Assembly: GCA_050246115.1 (NCBI GenBank)
Contig: JBFWWP010000007.1
Span: 62,001 to 126,000 of the forward strand
Reading direction: 5' to 3'
DNA from: JBFWWP01 sp050246115
GTDB taxonomy: Bacteria > Planctomycetota > UBA8108 > UBA1146 > JAJFFE01
Length of the DNA: 64,000 bases
The notes beneath the pieces were generated by a model. It was given only the letters and a program-made list of their open reading frames with translations, ran no database searches and was not told where the DNA came from. The translations under genes and the position numbers were made by a program. Shown here piece by piece: positions 1 through 9,028 of the stretch (the first letter of the stretch is position 1; each line of letters starts with the position of its first letter).

Positions 1-2
1 TG

Positions 3-479
3 CGGAAGTCCATGGAGACTCACGGTGTTCGAGAAGCCATCGAATCAGTACGCGACCTCGTCGTGGCCCGAGACCCGTGGGCAATCGACCGCGCTCTGAG
101 TTGGTTGGAGAACCCGCCCGCCGATGTGAAAGCCAACCTGTACCAGGTCTTGGAGGGTATCGACCGCTTGCTGCTCGCACCCGATCCGCCAGCGATCGAT
201 CGCGATCGACTGGTCGGAGCCTTGATCGCGAGCCTCGAGCAGCGGTACCTGGTAGGCCGGGTGATTCCCGTGCTACGTCGCATCACGGGCCGCGAGTTCG
301 GTTACCTCGAGGCCTTCTCGATCGCCGATCGCAACGAGCAGCAAGCCGCTCAGGCCGAAGCCATCGCGCGTTGGAAGGCGTGGTGGCAGAACGAGCTCGA
401 TGGGCGTCGGGCTCCAGAGGACGGCGCGCCACCTCGAACTCCCCAAGGCTCAGTGGGCGAGCCACCCAAGAAGCAGTAG
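3..479 (+). CDS. C-terminal part of a HEAT-repeat-like protein (5' end probably outside window)
   Basis: The frame is open to the left edge of the window; the first ATG is at 12, but codons before it are also open, so the gene may begin upstream. The visible part (at least 155 residues) is helical, with paired amphipathic stretches. It carries a tail, ITGREFGY followed by AIARWKAWWQNE, of the kind I associate with HEAT-repeat proteins of planctomycetes (recalled, not searched). The last 25 residues are polar and proline-rich, probably disordered. No catalytic motif is visible, so a scaffold role is only an inference. Nothing downstream is co-directional for about 1 kb. Confidence 0.5.
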   Translation, partial: RKSMETHGVREAIESVRDLVVARDPWAIDRALSWLENPPADVKANLYQVLEGIDRLLLAPDPPAIDRDRLVGALIASLEQRYLVGRVIPVLRRITGREFGYLEAFSIADRNEQQAAQAEAIARWKAWWQNELDGRRAPEDGAPPRTPQGSVGEPPKKQ

Positions 480-664
480 TCCGGAGTCCAACGCTCGGTC
501 GTGTCCGCACGACGCACCGCCGCGCCGAGCGCCTCGCCGGCAAAGCGCGCACCCGACGCACGGTTGCACGCGCTTGTCGGGGACCGGTCGTTTGCGCTCG
601 GCACGCCTCATGCCTCGAGTCCGCCGCTCTGCGCGACGAAGGTCGATTCGGGCCGCTGTGGCTC

Positions 665-845
665 AGGAGTCGCCCAAGAATAACTTCACCCTCTTGCTCG
701 TCGCTTCGGGCCATCTTCGACCGATCCGAAAACCTCGAAATCCTCACCGGAACTAAGGCTACGCCTCCGGTTTCGAGCTTTCCGGATCGGCCGAATCTGA
801 CCCAAATCGACGGCAAGATGTCGAAGTTATTCTTGGGCGACTCCT
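665..845 (+). repeat. 181-bp palindromic dispersed element, copy 1
   Basis: The outer 23 bp are perfect inverted repeats (665-687 and 823-845; ends AGGAGTCGCC and GGCGACTCCT). Complementarity continues inward with small mismatches and indels: TCTTGC with GCAAGA, CCGATCC with GGATCGG, CTCGAAA with TTTCGAG. The whole element can therefore fold as one long hairpin with its tip near AGGCTACGCCT. It differs from copy 2 at one base in 181. It has no coding capacity of its own. It resembles a MITE or a large REP-type element; no obvious target-site duplication flanks it. Confidence 0.9.
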
Positions 846-1243
846 AAGGGAAGGGGCGGACCCCGAGTCGTTGCCCGGGCGAAACCGGGTGAGGCCCTCA
901 CGGTGAGGTCGTCGCAACGGGATCGCGCGAGTGTCACGCGCGGCAGCGGGCCGCGCTTCGCCGCGGCGATCCGACTTCTCAGCGACCTCCAAGTCGACTA
1001 CGGAACGCGAGTTGAGAACTTCCCGCGAAGTCGCCCCGAACGGGAGACCGTGGACGTGTCGCTCGGACCGCGAACCGACGGTGGTCGCATTCGCCCAAAG
1101 CGCACAGACGTAAGAAGTTGGGCCGGCACGGTCCGCGGAGCGAGAAACTGGGCGCGGCGACCCAGCGTGCGGCTGGCAGCGGCATTGGGCTGCCCAGGAA
1201 CTTCACACCAATGTCGAAGTCACGCTGCGTAAGGCCTTTAAGG

Positions 1244-1260
1244 GTGACAAAGGTTGTCAC
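1244..1260. promoter_or_regulatory. Perfect 7-bp inverted repeat upstream of the sigma factor gene
   Basis: GTGACAA-agg-TTGTCAC is a perfect interrupted palindrome about 200 bp before the sigma-factor start, in a short AT-richer patch that continues into CACCAAATTTTCG. Size and symmetry suit a dimeric repressor operator. No promoter boxes could be assigned with confidence, so the role is inferred. Confidence 0.35.
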
Positions 1261-1457
1261 ACCAAATTTTCGTGAGTGGGCGCCGATATCTCCCCTGTCG
1301 TCGGAGCCAGTGCGTCGGAGGGCTCGGTCTTGGGTGAGTGTTCGCGACCCGCCACGGGCGGGAAACGTGGGCGCGACTCGGGGCCGATCCGCAGGAGCTC
1401 CCTGAGGTTCGTACCCGGCTGTCCCGAGGGGTGCTTCTGTCCGGAAGGAGTCCTGTC

Positions 1458-2324
1458 ATTTCCGCCAAAGAAGTCGGCCTCGAGACCTACTTCCGAGACA
1501 TCAATCGCTACCCCTTGCTCACTGCCGCGCAGGAACGCGAACTCGCGATTCTGGTGCGGAGCGGAGATCCCGAGGCGCGTGCGAAGATGACGCGGTGCAA
1601 CTTGCGACTCGTCGTGAGCATCGCAAAGAACTACGTCGATCGAGGCCTGTCGTTGTTGGATCTCATCGAAGAGGGAAACCTAGGCCTACTGAAGGCGGTC
1701 GAGCGCTTCGACCCAGCCGAGGAGTGCCGCTTCAGCACCTATGCGACGTGGTGGATCAAGCAGTCGATCAAGCGCGCCCTGATCGACACCGTGAAAGCGG
1801 TACGGATCCCGTCGTACATGGTCGAGCTGATCTCGAAGTGGAAGAAGAAGGCCGCGGCCCTCTCCATCGAGTTGGGTCGACCGCCGATGTTCCACGAGAT
1901 CGCGGAACAAATGGAGATCCCGCTCGAGAACACTTCGATCATCCAGAGCGCGATCCACGCTTCCAGTTCGGCCAACCAGACGGTCTCGATCGAGAGCATG
2001 TGGACACTCTCGGACGTCCTGGAGGACAAGCACCAGCGATCACCGCACCAGATCCTGTCCCAGAACATCGAAGTGGAAACCGTCGAGCACCTGCTCTCCC
2101 TGTTGGAGGATCGCGACTCGAAGATCCTCCGGATGCGCTACGGACTGGACACCGGAGACCCGATGACGCTCAAGGAAATCGGCGAGCGGGTGAACTTGTC
2201 TCGGGAGCGCGTACGGCAGATCGAGAACGAGGCGCTCAAGAAGCTCCATGCAATCCTGACGGACGTGGGGGACGCCGAAAGCGACGCCGTTCCCGAGTTC
2301 GAGGATCTGGTGGAACAAGACTGA
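1458..2324 (+). CDS. RNA polymerase sigma factor, sigma-70 family (RpoD/SigA-like, short)
   Basis: This is a sigma factor that would direct RNA polymerase to -10/-35 promoters. Domain order is region 1.2 (GLETYFRDINRYPLLTAAQE), region 2 (NLRLVVSIAKNYVDRGLSLL, then DLIEEGNLGLLKAVERFD and FSTYATWWIKQSIKRA), region 3, and region 4 with its helix-turn-helix (LKEIGERVNLSRERVRQIEN). Region 1.1 is absent and the length is about 288 residues, so it is a group-2 or short primary factor. Start choice is odd: a strong GGAAGGAG (1443-1450) sits 7 nt before ATT at 1458, while in-frame GTG codons at 1338 and 1431 lack a well-spaced ribosome site and there is no in-frame ATG before region 2. A good terminator follows at 2362. 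Confidence 0.9.
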   Translation: MSAKEVGLETYFRDINRYPLLTAAQERELAILVRSGDPEARAKMTRCNLRLVVSIAKNYVDRGLSLLDLIEEGNLGLLKAVERFDPAEECRFSTYATWWIKQSIKRALIDTVKAVRIPSYMVELISKWKKKAAALSIELGRPPMFHEIAEQMEIPLENTSIIQSAIHASSSANQTVSIESMWTLSDVLEDKHQRSPHQILSQNIEVETVEHLLSLLEDRDSKILRMRYGLDTGDPMTLKEIGERVNLSRERVRQIENEALKKLHAILTDVGDAESDAVPEFEDLVEQD

Positions 2325-2361
2325 GCCTGGGCCATCGACTCGGTTTCCCGGTCAGCCCGAT

Positions 2362-2406
2362 GAGGAGCGCAGTGGTGCAGCGGCCACGGCGCTCCTCTTG
2401 TCCTTT
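2362..2406 (+). terminator. Rho-independent terminator after the sigma factor gene
   Basis: GAGGAGCGC (2362-2370) pairs perfectly with GCGCTCCTC (2389-2397), with an inner GTGG/CCAC stem. A T-rich run, TTGTCCTTT, follows. It lies 38 bp after the sigma stop codon and separates that gene from apt. Confidence 0.75.
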
Positions 2407-2518
2407 GCTGGCGATCTGACCGCAACGACCGACGGGCCGGGTTTCGTCTCGACCCGCATGATTCCCTCCGGCTAGAATCGGGTGCGAGCATTCACTCGAG
2501 CCCGAGCCACGGAGAATC

Positions 2519-3049
2519 ATGAGTAGCCCGACCCACGATCGAGTCCGCAGCCTGATTCGCGACATCCCGGACTTCCCCAAGCCGGGGATCTTGTTCAAGG
2601 ACATCGGCCCGCTGCTCCGGGACGGGCGTGCCTTCGCTTCGACGATCGACCTGCTCGCCGCCCGGTTCACGGAGGACGGAGTTCAGTACGTGGCCGCGCC
2701 CGAGGCCCGTGGCTTCATTTTCGGGGCCGCCCTCGCGTGCCGATTCGGTTGTGGTTTCCTCCCGATCCGCAAGCCGAACAAGCTACCCGCAGCCACGACG
2801 TCGGTTACCTACGATCTCGAGTATGGGTCCGACACGGTTCAGATCCACAGCGACTCGGTGCACCCGGGTGACCGCGTGCTTCTGGTGGACGATGTTCTCG
2901 CCACGGGCGGGACCATGGCCGCGTGCGCGAGGTTGGTGGGGTCGCTCGGGGGCATCGTGGTCGGTTGTGGCTTTCTGATGGAGCTACGGTTCTTGGAAGG
3001 TCGCGGTCGCCTGCGAGACTTCCGCGTCGAGGCGTTGCTGGACTACTAG
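2519..3049 (+). CDS. apt: Adenine phosphoribosyltransferase
   Basis: It converts adenine and PRPP to AMP and pyrophosphate in cytosolic purine salvage. At 176 residues it is the usual length. The N-terminal IPDFPKPGILFKDI, the APEARGFIFGAALA segment and the PRPP-binding loop VLLVDDVLATGGTM are all diagnostic. The start ATG is preceded by GGAGA with good spacing. It stands alone between a terminator-like hairpin upstream (2362-2406) and another downstream (3111-3133). Confidence 0.97.
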   Translation: MSSPTHDRVRSLIRDIPDFPKPGILFKDIGPLLRDGRAFASTIDLLAARFTEDGVQYVAAPEARGFIFGAALACRFGCGFLPIRKPNKLPAATTSVTYDLEYGSDTVQIHSDSVHPGDRVLLVDDVLATGGTMAACARLVGSLGGIVVGCGFLMELRFLEGRGRLRDFRVEALLDY

Positions 3050-3110
3050 CCCGGACCAAGTCCCAGATCAGGCGCGTGCCGCGCTTGCTCCGGGCCTAGA
3101 TTCTCTCCAA

Positions 3111-3133
3111 GAGGGCTTTCGGAAAGCCCCCTC
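3111..3133 (+). terminator. Hairpin after apt
   Basis: GAGGGCTTT is followed by a three-base loop and AAAGCCC-CC-CTC, giving a strong stem with a two-base bulge. There is no T-run behind it, so it may act as a Rho-type or weak terminator. Confidence 0.45.
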
Positions 3134-3219
3134 GCGACCGCGGCGAAGCCGCGATCACTTCACCCGAAAACGCTCGTCTTCGGTTCGCGGCGCCACGGCC
3201 CGTGTAGACAAGAGGCTCG

Positions 3220-4950
3220 ATGAAATCCGGTGCTCGATCGAAGCGAAGAGCCGCAGCACGTCCAACCGGCGCCGCGCGACCGAGGCCGGCACGATCCGTG
3301 AAGCCGCGAAGGGCCGCGTCGAGCAAAGCCAAGGCGCTCCGGCTCGCGCGCTGGCTCCAGAGCGAGAACGAGCGCGCCATGGCCGGCATCCGGCTGCCCG
3401 GCCTGCCACGGCCGTACTTCCTGTCGTACCTCGTGCGAGACGAACACGTCGTGCGCGTTCGCGCCAAGTTCGGGACGATCCACTCCGAAAGCGACTACGT
3501 CCGCCGGAGCTGTTTGGCCGACCTGCGGGTTGGGTCGCACCGATACGACCAAGTGCAGAGTGGAGGCCTTCAGGACAACGACAAAGAAGCCGAGTCCTAC
3601 GAGTACGTCGAGCTGCCGATTGGCGATCAGGAGGACGGCGTTCGCCACGCCCTCTGGCGGCTCACCGAGGCACGATTCCGCGAAGCCGTCGATGCCTACT
3701 TGCAACGCAAGTCGCACGAGGTCACGTATCAGAACACCCACCGCAACCTCGGCGCCTTCTCGAAGCGCGAGCCCATCGTCGACACCCGTTGGGTGGACTT
3801 GCCTGCGATCGACCCAGACCATTGGCGCGACTACGTGCAGCGAGCGTCGCTGGCGTATCGCAAGTGTCCGCTCATCAAGAACGGTCACGTCGAGTTTCAC
3901 GCGGTCTCATCGATCAAGACCTTCGTCGACTCCGAAGGCTCGCTCATCCTACAGACCACGCCCTATTGGACGCTCGAACTGTACTTCTGGTATCTGGCCC
4001 CGAATGGCGATGCCAACCCCTACACCGAGACCTACTTCGTCAGGAACCTCGACGAACTGCCGAACCTCGGCGAAGTCCGGCAGCGCATCGCGGCCATCTA
4101 CGAAGGTCTGCAAGAGCTCGCAGGAGCGCCCCGAGTGAGATCGTTCTCCGGGCCGGTGCTCCTCGACCCACGACCCGCTGGACTGCTCATGCACGAGGCC
4201 ATCGGCCACCGCCTCGAAGGCAACCGTCTGCTCTCGACTGGCGAAGGTCATACGTTTCGCGACTCGGTCGGCAAGCACGTGCTGCCGGCGTTCCTGAGCC
4301 TCCGCGACGACCCTCAATTGTCCTCGTTCGAGGGCAAGTCGCTCGTCGGCCACTACCGCTACGACGATGAAGGGGTGCGCGCTCAGAACGTCGCGCTGAT
4401 CGAGCGCGGGGTCATGCGTCGCTTCCTGACGTCGCGGACGCCGACCCAGCGGGCGCACGCGTCGAACGGCCACGGCCGCAGTCGCTACCACGAGCGCCCC
4501 ATCAGTCGCATGGGCGTCACCATCGTCGACGTCCACGACGGTCTCGACGACGACGCGCTGCGAGCTCGGTTCCTCGAAGAGATCCGGCGCCAGAAGGTCC
4601 CGTATGGCATTCGCATCTTGCGGGCCTCGGGCGGCGAGACCTCGACCGAGGCATACAACTTCCAGGCCTTCCTGGGGGAGATCGAGCTAGCGGCTAGAGT
4701 CTTTCCCGACGGCCGCGAGGAACTGATTCGGGGCGTCAACTTCGTGGGCACGCCGCTCAACGCCATTCGCAACATCGTGGCCGCGGGAACCCGGCGCGAG
4801 GTCGACAACTCCTACTGTGGCGCGGAGTCAGGCTTCGTGCCCGTGTCGACGATCTCACCCGCGCTGCTGTTGTCGGAACTCGAGCTCCAGAGCAAATCCG
4901 ACACGCCCTTCACGCAGTACGTGTACCCGCTGCCCTGGGAGCCGCAGTGA
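3220..4950 (+). CDS. TldD-related metallopeptidase
   Basis: Member of the TldD/PmbA superfamily of zinc-dependent peptidases, which elsewhere degrade or mature small peptides. The active-site HExxxH appears as HEAIGHRLEG (H325, E326, H330), followed by the family's glycine-rich C-terminal half (GETSTEAYNFQAFLGEIELA). Length is 576 residues, with a basic, low-complexity first 40 residues. The ATG is preceded by AAGAGG at 4 nt spacing, supporting this start; an internal ATG at 3379 would cut into family-like sequence (LPRPYFLSYLVRDE). No second TldD/PmbA gene is adjacent, although E. coli TldD works with TldE/PmbA. Substrate unknown. Confidence 0.85.
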   Translation: MKSGARSKRRAAARPTGAARPRPARSVKPRRAASSKAKALRLARWLQSENERAMAGIRLPGLPRPYFLSYLVRDEHVVRVRAKFGTIHSESDYVRRSCLADLRVGSHRYDQVQSGGLQDNDKEAESYEYVELPIGDQEDGVRHALWRLTEARFREAVDAYLQRKSHEVTYQNTHRNLGAFSKREPIVDTRWVDLPAIDPDHWRDYVQRASLAYRKCPLIKNGHVEFHAVSSIKTFVDSEGSLILQTTPYWTLELYFWYLAPNGDANPYTETYFVRNLDELPNLGEVRQRIAAIYEGLQELAGAPRVRSFSGPVLLDPRPAGLLMHEAIGHRLEGNRLLSTGEGHTFRDSVGKHVLPAFLSLRDDPQLSSFEGKSLVGHYRYDDEGVRAQNVALIERGVMRRFLTSRTPTQRAHASNGHGRSRYHERPISRMGVTIVDVHDGLDDDALRARFLEEIRRQKVPYGIRILRASGGETSTEAYNFQAFLGEIELAARVFPDGREELIRGVNFVGTPLNAIRNIVAAGTRREVDNSYCGAESGFVPVSTISPALLLSELELQSKSDTPFTQYVYPLPWEPQ

Positions 4951-4969
4951 CCCGCGCAAACTGAAATGG

Positions 4970-5020
4970 CTCGTGAATGGGCTTGATGGACGCTGGCCCT
5001 GGAGCGGGCGAGTTCACGAG
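4970..5020. other. Wide inverted repeat between the TldD-related gene and prfB
   Basis: CTCGTGAA (4970-4977) and TTCACGAG (5013-5020) form an 8-bp inverted repeat separated by 35 bp. It could be a weak terminator for the peptidase gene or a regulatory site for prfB. No T-run and no promoter boxes are evident. Confidence 0.25.
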
Positions 5021-5200
5021 TGATTCCACCGAGCCGACGGGCCGAGCCCCGCGGCCGGACCCGCTCGTCTCGCGGCTTGTCCTCGATTTCTTGCGGCACT
5101 CGTTTTATGCTCCGGCGATCGACACCCAGTGGCCGCCGAGTTCGTCGCCTTGTTGACGGAGCGACCGGTGCAGCCACGACGACATTCCAGAAGGAACCCC

Positions 5201-6329
5201 ATGGAATCCGAGCTCTACGAACGCGCCAAGACCATCCGCCGGCAGATCACACAACTCCAAGACTCTCTTTGACTGGCCTTCCAAAGCGCAACAACTGAAG
5301 GCCCTCGAGGACGAGATGTCGTCGCCCGACTTCTGGGCGGACCCGTCCGCCGCGCAGGCGAAGGTCGGTAGAATGAAGGCCTTGCGGGCCGTGGTCGAGC
5401 CGCTCGCCGAGTGCTTGCAGAGCGATCGGGACCTCGCGGATCTGTTCGAACTCGCCGAAGAGGACGATGCGTTCGTGCCCGAGATTCGCCAAGAGCTCGG
5501 GCAAGTGGAGCAGCGCCTGGAGAAACTACAGCTCGAGGCGTTGCTCAGCGGCGAGAACGACGCACTGAATGCCATCGTGACGATCGTGCCTCGCGACGGC
5601 GGCACCGATGCCTGTGACTGGGCCGAAATGCTCTTGGGCATGTACATGGCCTGGGCGTCGCAGAACGGGTACTCGGTAGAGGTGCTCGACCGCGAGGACA
5701 ACATCGAAGCCGGCATCGACCACGCGACCATCGCCATCCGCGGCCCGATGGCGTACGGCTACTTGAAGGGCGAAACCGGCCACCATCGCTTGGTGCGGAT
5801 GAGCCCGTTCAATGCCGACGGCAAACGCCAAACCAGTTTCGCCGCCGTTGACGTCACCCCGGAGGTCGATGAGACGATCGAGATCGAGATCGATCCCGAG
5901 AGCGTAAGGGAAGACACGTTCCGTTCATCGGGAGCGGGCGGCCAGCACGTCAACAAGACCAACTCGGCCATTCGTCTGACGCATGTTCCCACCGGCATCG
6001 TGGTGCAGTGCCAGCAGGAGCGGAGCCAGCACAAGAATCGGGCCACCGCGTGGCGGATGTTGCGTGCGGCGATGCTCCGGATCGAAGAGGAAAAGCGGGA
6101 GGCCGAGCTCGCGGACTCTTACAAGAACAAGGCGCGCGTCGGCTTCGGCTCACAGATCCGCAACTACTTCCTTCACCCGGAGCAACGAGTGAAGGACGCG
6201 CGCACCAAGTTCGAGACCGGGAACTTCGACGCGGTCATGAACGGGAATCTGCAGGACTTTCTCGAGGCAACCTTGCGTTGGCGGGTCGGACAAACAGCCG
6301 ACGAGGACGGCGATGGGGACGGGGACTGA
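5201..6329 (+). CDS. prfB: Peptide chain release factor 2, with programmed +1 frameshift
   Basis: RF2 releases finished peptides at UGA and UAA codons. Translation begins at ATG 5201 (AAGGA upstream) and reads 23 codons to an in-frame TGA at 5270-5272 in CTTTGAC. A +1 shift at CTT-T resumes at GAC 5271 and runs to 6329, giving about 375 residues. The joined sequence ...LQDSL|DWPSKAQQLK matches the arrangement of E. coli RF2 (RGYL|DYDAKKERL). Codon-recognition SPF (RMSPFNADGKRQTSF) and hydrolysis GGQ (SSGAGGQHVNKT) motifs are present. In E. coli a Shine-Dalgarno-like stimulator precedes the shift site; none is visible here. RF2 itself would regulate its level through the UGA. Confidence 0.96.
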
Positions 6330-6371
6330 GCGGTGCGATCGGCGGCGAGAACGCTGGGGGCGGCACCGCTC
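6328..6371. terminator. Possible bidirectional terminator between convergent prfB and kinase genes
   Basis: GAGCGGTGC (6328-6336) and GCACCGCTC (6363-6371) form a perfect 9-bp stem with a 26-nt loop. The left arm overlaps the prfB stop codon. The site lies between two convergent genes; no T-run is visible. Confidence 0.4.
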
Positions 6372-6427
6372 TCGCAACGTTCACGACAGTCGCAGGTCCA
6401 CGGATGGTGACGCGCGCTGTCGGCGCG

Positions 6428-9028
6428 TCAGCGCGGTCGCTCGCCACGAAGGCTGAAGCCGCAGAAGCATGCGAAGCCGCGGTCTACCACGAGGTCGAGG
6501 CGGTGGGCACGCTGGTGCTCGGAGAGACTCAACGAGCAGCTGACGATGGGGGCCGCGACGTCGCCCCAGGTGAAGTCGAGGGACCGGCCAGGGTGATGGA
6601 CGATCGCGAAGTGCAGGCCTTCGTCCTCGCTCCATAATCCTGGGGTCTCGTCGCAGGCCGAGGGTTGGGCGTACGAATGCCACTGTCCGTCGGACTGCAG
6701 ACGCAAGCGGCGAACGCGTGCCGTGTGTCCCGCGTCGGACCGCGCGATCTCGAGCGAGATCGCTTCGGTAGCACCGACCAAGAAGCGCAGTCCAGCGACT
6801 TCGAGGATCTTCCCGGTCTCGTCGACGATGGGCTCGAGGCGCCCCGTCAAGGCCCAGCTGCCCGGGGGCAGCGGCAGCCCACGTGCGGTGACCCCTCGCG
6901 GGTTGCGCCCGACGACACCGACATGCGAGCTGGAGATCGAGTCTCCCCACGTGCCCGCCCTGTCGAGCGTTTGCCAGTGTGCCAAGCGCGTTCCCATCTC
7001 TCCGGTCAAGAGCGCCAGCGTCTGCCCTGGATCGAGGGACTCGACGTCGGCTCGCGGAAGCACCTGGAGGGTGTGCGCGCGGGTGACGGTCCGGTGGCCG
7101 TCGCTCGCTTCGACCTCGAGCACGAGGGTCGTTGGCGTGGCACAGTAGGGCACATCGAACTCGAGACCCCCTGGGTCGAGAGGGTCCGCGGCAGCGGCGG
7201 GCAGGTCGAGCGCGGGCCCGCCCGTCTGTACCCAACGTAGGGTGGTCGCTGCGCCTTCGGGATCCTGGGCGCGGGCCACCAGGCGAACGGACTCGGCCTC
7301 TCGGACCTCGATCGGACCGTCGACCGTGATCGCGGGCGCGTCGTCCGTGGCCGCCACCTTCACTTCGAGCGGCTGCTGGGTCGTTCGGCCGGTCCCATCG
7401 CGAACGGTCAAGACCAGTTGCAGCACGTAGTCGGCATTCGCCTCGGGAAGCACGAGACTCAGCGTTCTCGAGGTCGCTTCCGCGAGCTGCAGCTCCGGCT
7501 CGCTCGCTTGCCGTGCTTGCGACCAAGCGTACGTCGTGGAGCCTCCCTCCGGGTCACTCGCCTCCGCCACCCAACCGATCGTCTCACGCTCCGTCGCATG
7601 GCTGGGCCCACGGACCTGAACGCGCGGCGGATCGTCGTCGGCAACCACTTCGAACTCGATCGTGCTCACGATCGGAGCCTGATCCGGACCTCGGCTCGCA
7701 CTGAGTTCGAACGTCAAGCGATAGGACCCCGCGGCTTCGGGCGCCACGAAACTCGCCTCACGGGCGGCGTCGTTGGCGAGCGCCACGGTGGGCTCGTTGC
7801 CGACGAGGACCTGGCGCCAGCGAAAGACGAACTCCGGATCTTGAACGCCTGCGAGGAGCCGCACCTCGACGCCCTCTTCGACCACCTCAGGCGACGCGAA
7901 GAGTTCGAGAGTGGGCGCGGGTCCGCGCCAGACAGCCCACCCTCCGAGCGCGAGGATGGCACACGCGGCGGCCACCCAGCCTGCGCGCGAGCGCCAACCG
8001 CGACGCTTTCCCGGAGCCGACGAGCCGAGGGCATGGATCAGCGCATCGCAGCGCGCTTGCAGTACCGCGTAACTCGCGGGCCGATGGTCGCGGTTGGCGG
8101 CTAGCATCTCCATGACGAGCTGCGCCACTCCCTCGGGGACATCCTCCCGCAGCTTGCGGGGATCGGGGCCGATCGGTGCTTGCTTGCGCGCGATCGTGGT
8201 CGTGAGTCCCGCGTTCGGAAACGCCGGCTGACCCGTGAGCACGTAGTAGAGCACGCAACCCAAACCGTAAATGTCAGCTCGGAAGTCGACCGCGTCCGGA
8301 TCGTCGAACTGCTCCGGCGCCATCGTCGACGGAGTCCCGAGAATGGAACCCGCGAGCGTGATCTCGGGCTGATCGGCGGAACGTACTTCGGCGCGGGCAA
8401 GACCCAGGTCTGCGAGCTTCACCACGAACGCGAAGTCATCCGGCGCTGCACGACTGCGCGGCTGGAGCAGCACGTTGGCCGGCTTCACATCGCGGTGAAT
8501 GATGCCGCTGCCATGGCCGTGAGCGAGGGCCGCTGCGATGTCTCGACACACGCCGAGGGCGTCTCGTGCCGGGAGCGGACCGTGCTCGCGAACCCAGTGC
8601 CCGAGATCGGGACCGTCGATGAACTCCATGACGATGTAGCAGTGCTCGGAGCTCGTGGTGCCGGCGGAGAAGCACGCCACGATGTTGGGGTGCATCATGC
8701 CGGCGAGGAGCTTCGCCTCGCGTTGGAAGCGAGCGGCAAAATGCGGCGAGTCCCCGCTCGCACCGAGGAGTTTCACGGCGACGTCACGTTCGAGGTAGGT
8801 CTGGCGCCCGCGGTACACGACCCCCATGCCGCCGCGACCGATCACGCTCACCAGCGTGACGTCCGGGATCTGCGGCACGTCACTGCCGAGGCCCGGTGAC
8901 GGCGCCGGGTCGGGCGGCGAGTAGTCGGGGGGGAGCGGTGTCGTAGGCTCCAAGTGCGGATCCGGCGGGCCTGTCTGCGGATCCTCGAGCGGCGACTGCT
9001 CGAGGGTCGGGTCCAACGGCTCGTTCAT
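6428..9028 (-). CDS. Transmembrane Ser/Thr protein kinase with PKD-like ectodomain
   Basis: Hanks-type kinase. After a proline-rich 50-residue leader come the P-loop GRGGMGVV (64-71), K86 of AVKLL, HRDVKPANVLL (178-188), DLGLA in place of DFG (207-211), and the GTPSTMAPEQ activation segment. A single membrane helix lies at about 348-367. About 500 exported residues follow, with three repeats of roughly 100 residues (LELFASP..., RVQVRGP..., AITVDGP... with DPEG turns) resembling PKD/cadherin-like folds, then a C-terminal domain that may bind ligand. Length 866. Its ATG overlaps the stop of the upstream lipoprotein gene (ATGA, 9025-9028), so the two are co-translated. Ligand and target unknown. 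Confidence 0.93.
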   Translation of the reverse strand: MNEPLDPTLEQSPLEDPQTGPPDPHLEPTTPLPPDYSPPDPAPSPGLGSDVPQIPDVTLVSVIGRGGMGVVYRGRQTYLERDVAVKLLGASGDSPHFAARFQREAKLLAGMMHPNIVACFSAGTTSSEHCYIVMEFIDGPDLGHWVREHGPLPARDALGVCRDIAAALAHGHGSGIIHRDVKPANVLLQPRSRAAPDDFAFVVKLADLGLARAEVRSADQPEITLAGSILGTPSTMAPEQFDDPDAVDFRADIYGLGCVLYYVLTGQPAFPNAGLTTTIARKQAPIGPDPRKLREDVPEGVAQLVMEMLAANRDHRPASYAVLQARCDALIHALGSSAPGKRRGWRSRAGWVAAACAILALGGWAVWRGPAPTLELFASPEVVEEGVEVRLLAGVQDPEFVFRWRQVLVGNEPTVALANDAAREASFVAPEAAGSYRLTFELSASRGPDQAPIVSTIEFEVVADDDPPRVQVRGPSHATERETIGWVAEASDPEGGSTTYAWSQARQASEPELQLAEATSRTLSLVLPEANADYVLQLVLTVRDGTGRTTQQPLEVKVAATDDAPAITVDGPIEVREAESVRLVARAQDPEGAATTLRWVQTGGPALDLPAAAADPLDPGGLEFDVPYCATPTTLVLEVEASDGHRTVTRAHTLQVLPRADVESLDPGQTLALLTGEMGTRLAHWQTLDRAGTWGDSISSSHVGVVGRNPRGVTARGLPLPPGSWALTGRLEPIVDETGKILEVAGLRFLVGATEAISLEIARSDAGHTARVRRLRLQSDGQWHSYAQPSACDETPGLWSEDEGLHFAIVHHPGRSLDFTWGDVAAPIVSCSLSLSEHQRAHRLDLVVDRGFACFCGFSLRGERPR

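Larger units (their letters stand above)
480..1457. other. Long intergenic region before the sigma factor gene
   Basis: This stretch of nearly 1 kb has no convincing gene. Open frames here have arginine/serine-rich composition and no motifs. It contains repeat copy 1 (665-845) and a perfect GTGACAA/TTGTCAC inverted repeat (1244-1260). The remainder, including 846-1243, shows nothing I recognise. A GTG at 1338 opens the sigma-factor frame, but the residues it would add look non-conserved. Confidence 0.6.

Noticed and set aside
77..847. Long open frames on both strands at 77-847 and 283-816
   Set aside because: Arg/Ser/Pro-rich shadow frames of the HEAT-tail gene and repeat copy 1. The peptide shared with frames at 19.5-20.5 kb and 57.3-57.6 kb is simply the translated repeat.
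5201..5272. prfB considered frameshifted by sequencing error
   Set aside because: The stop lies in the exact CTTTGAC context at the conserved codon position of RF2 genes, so it is programmed.
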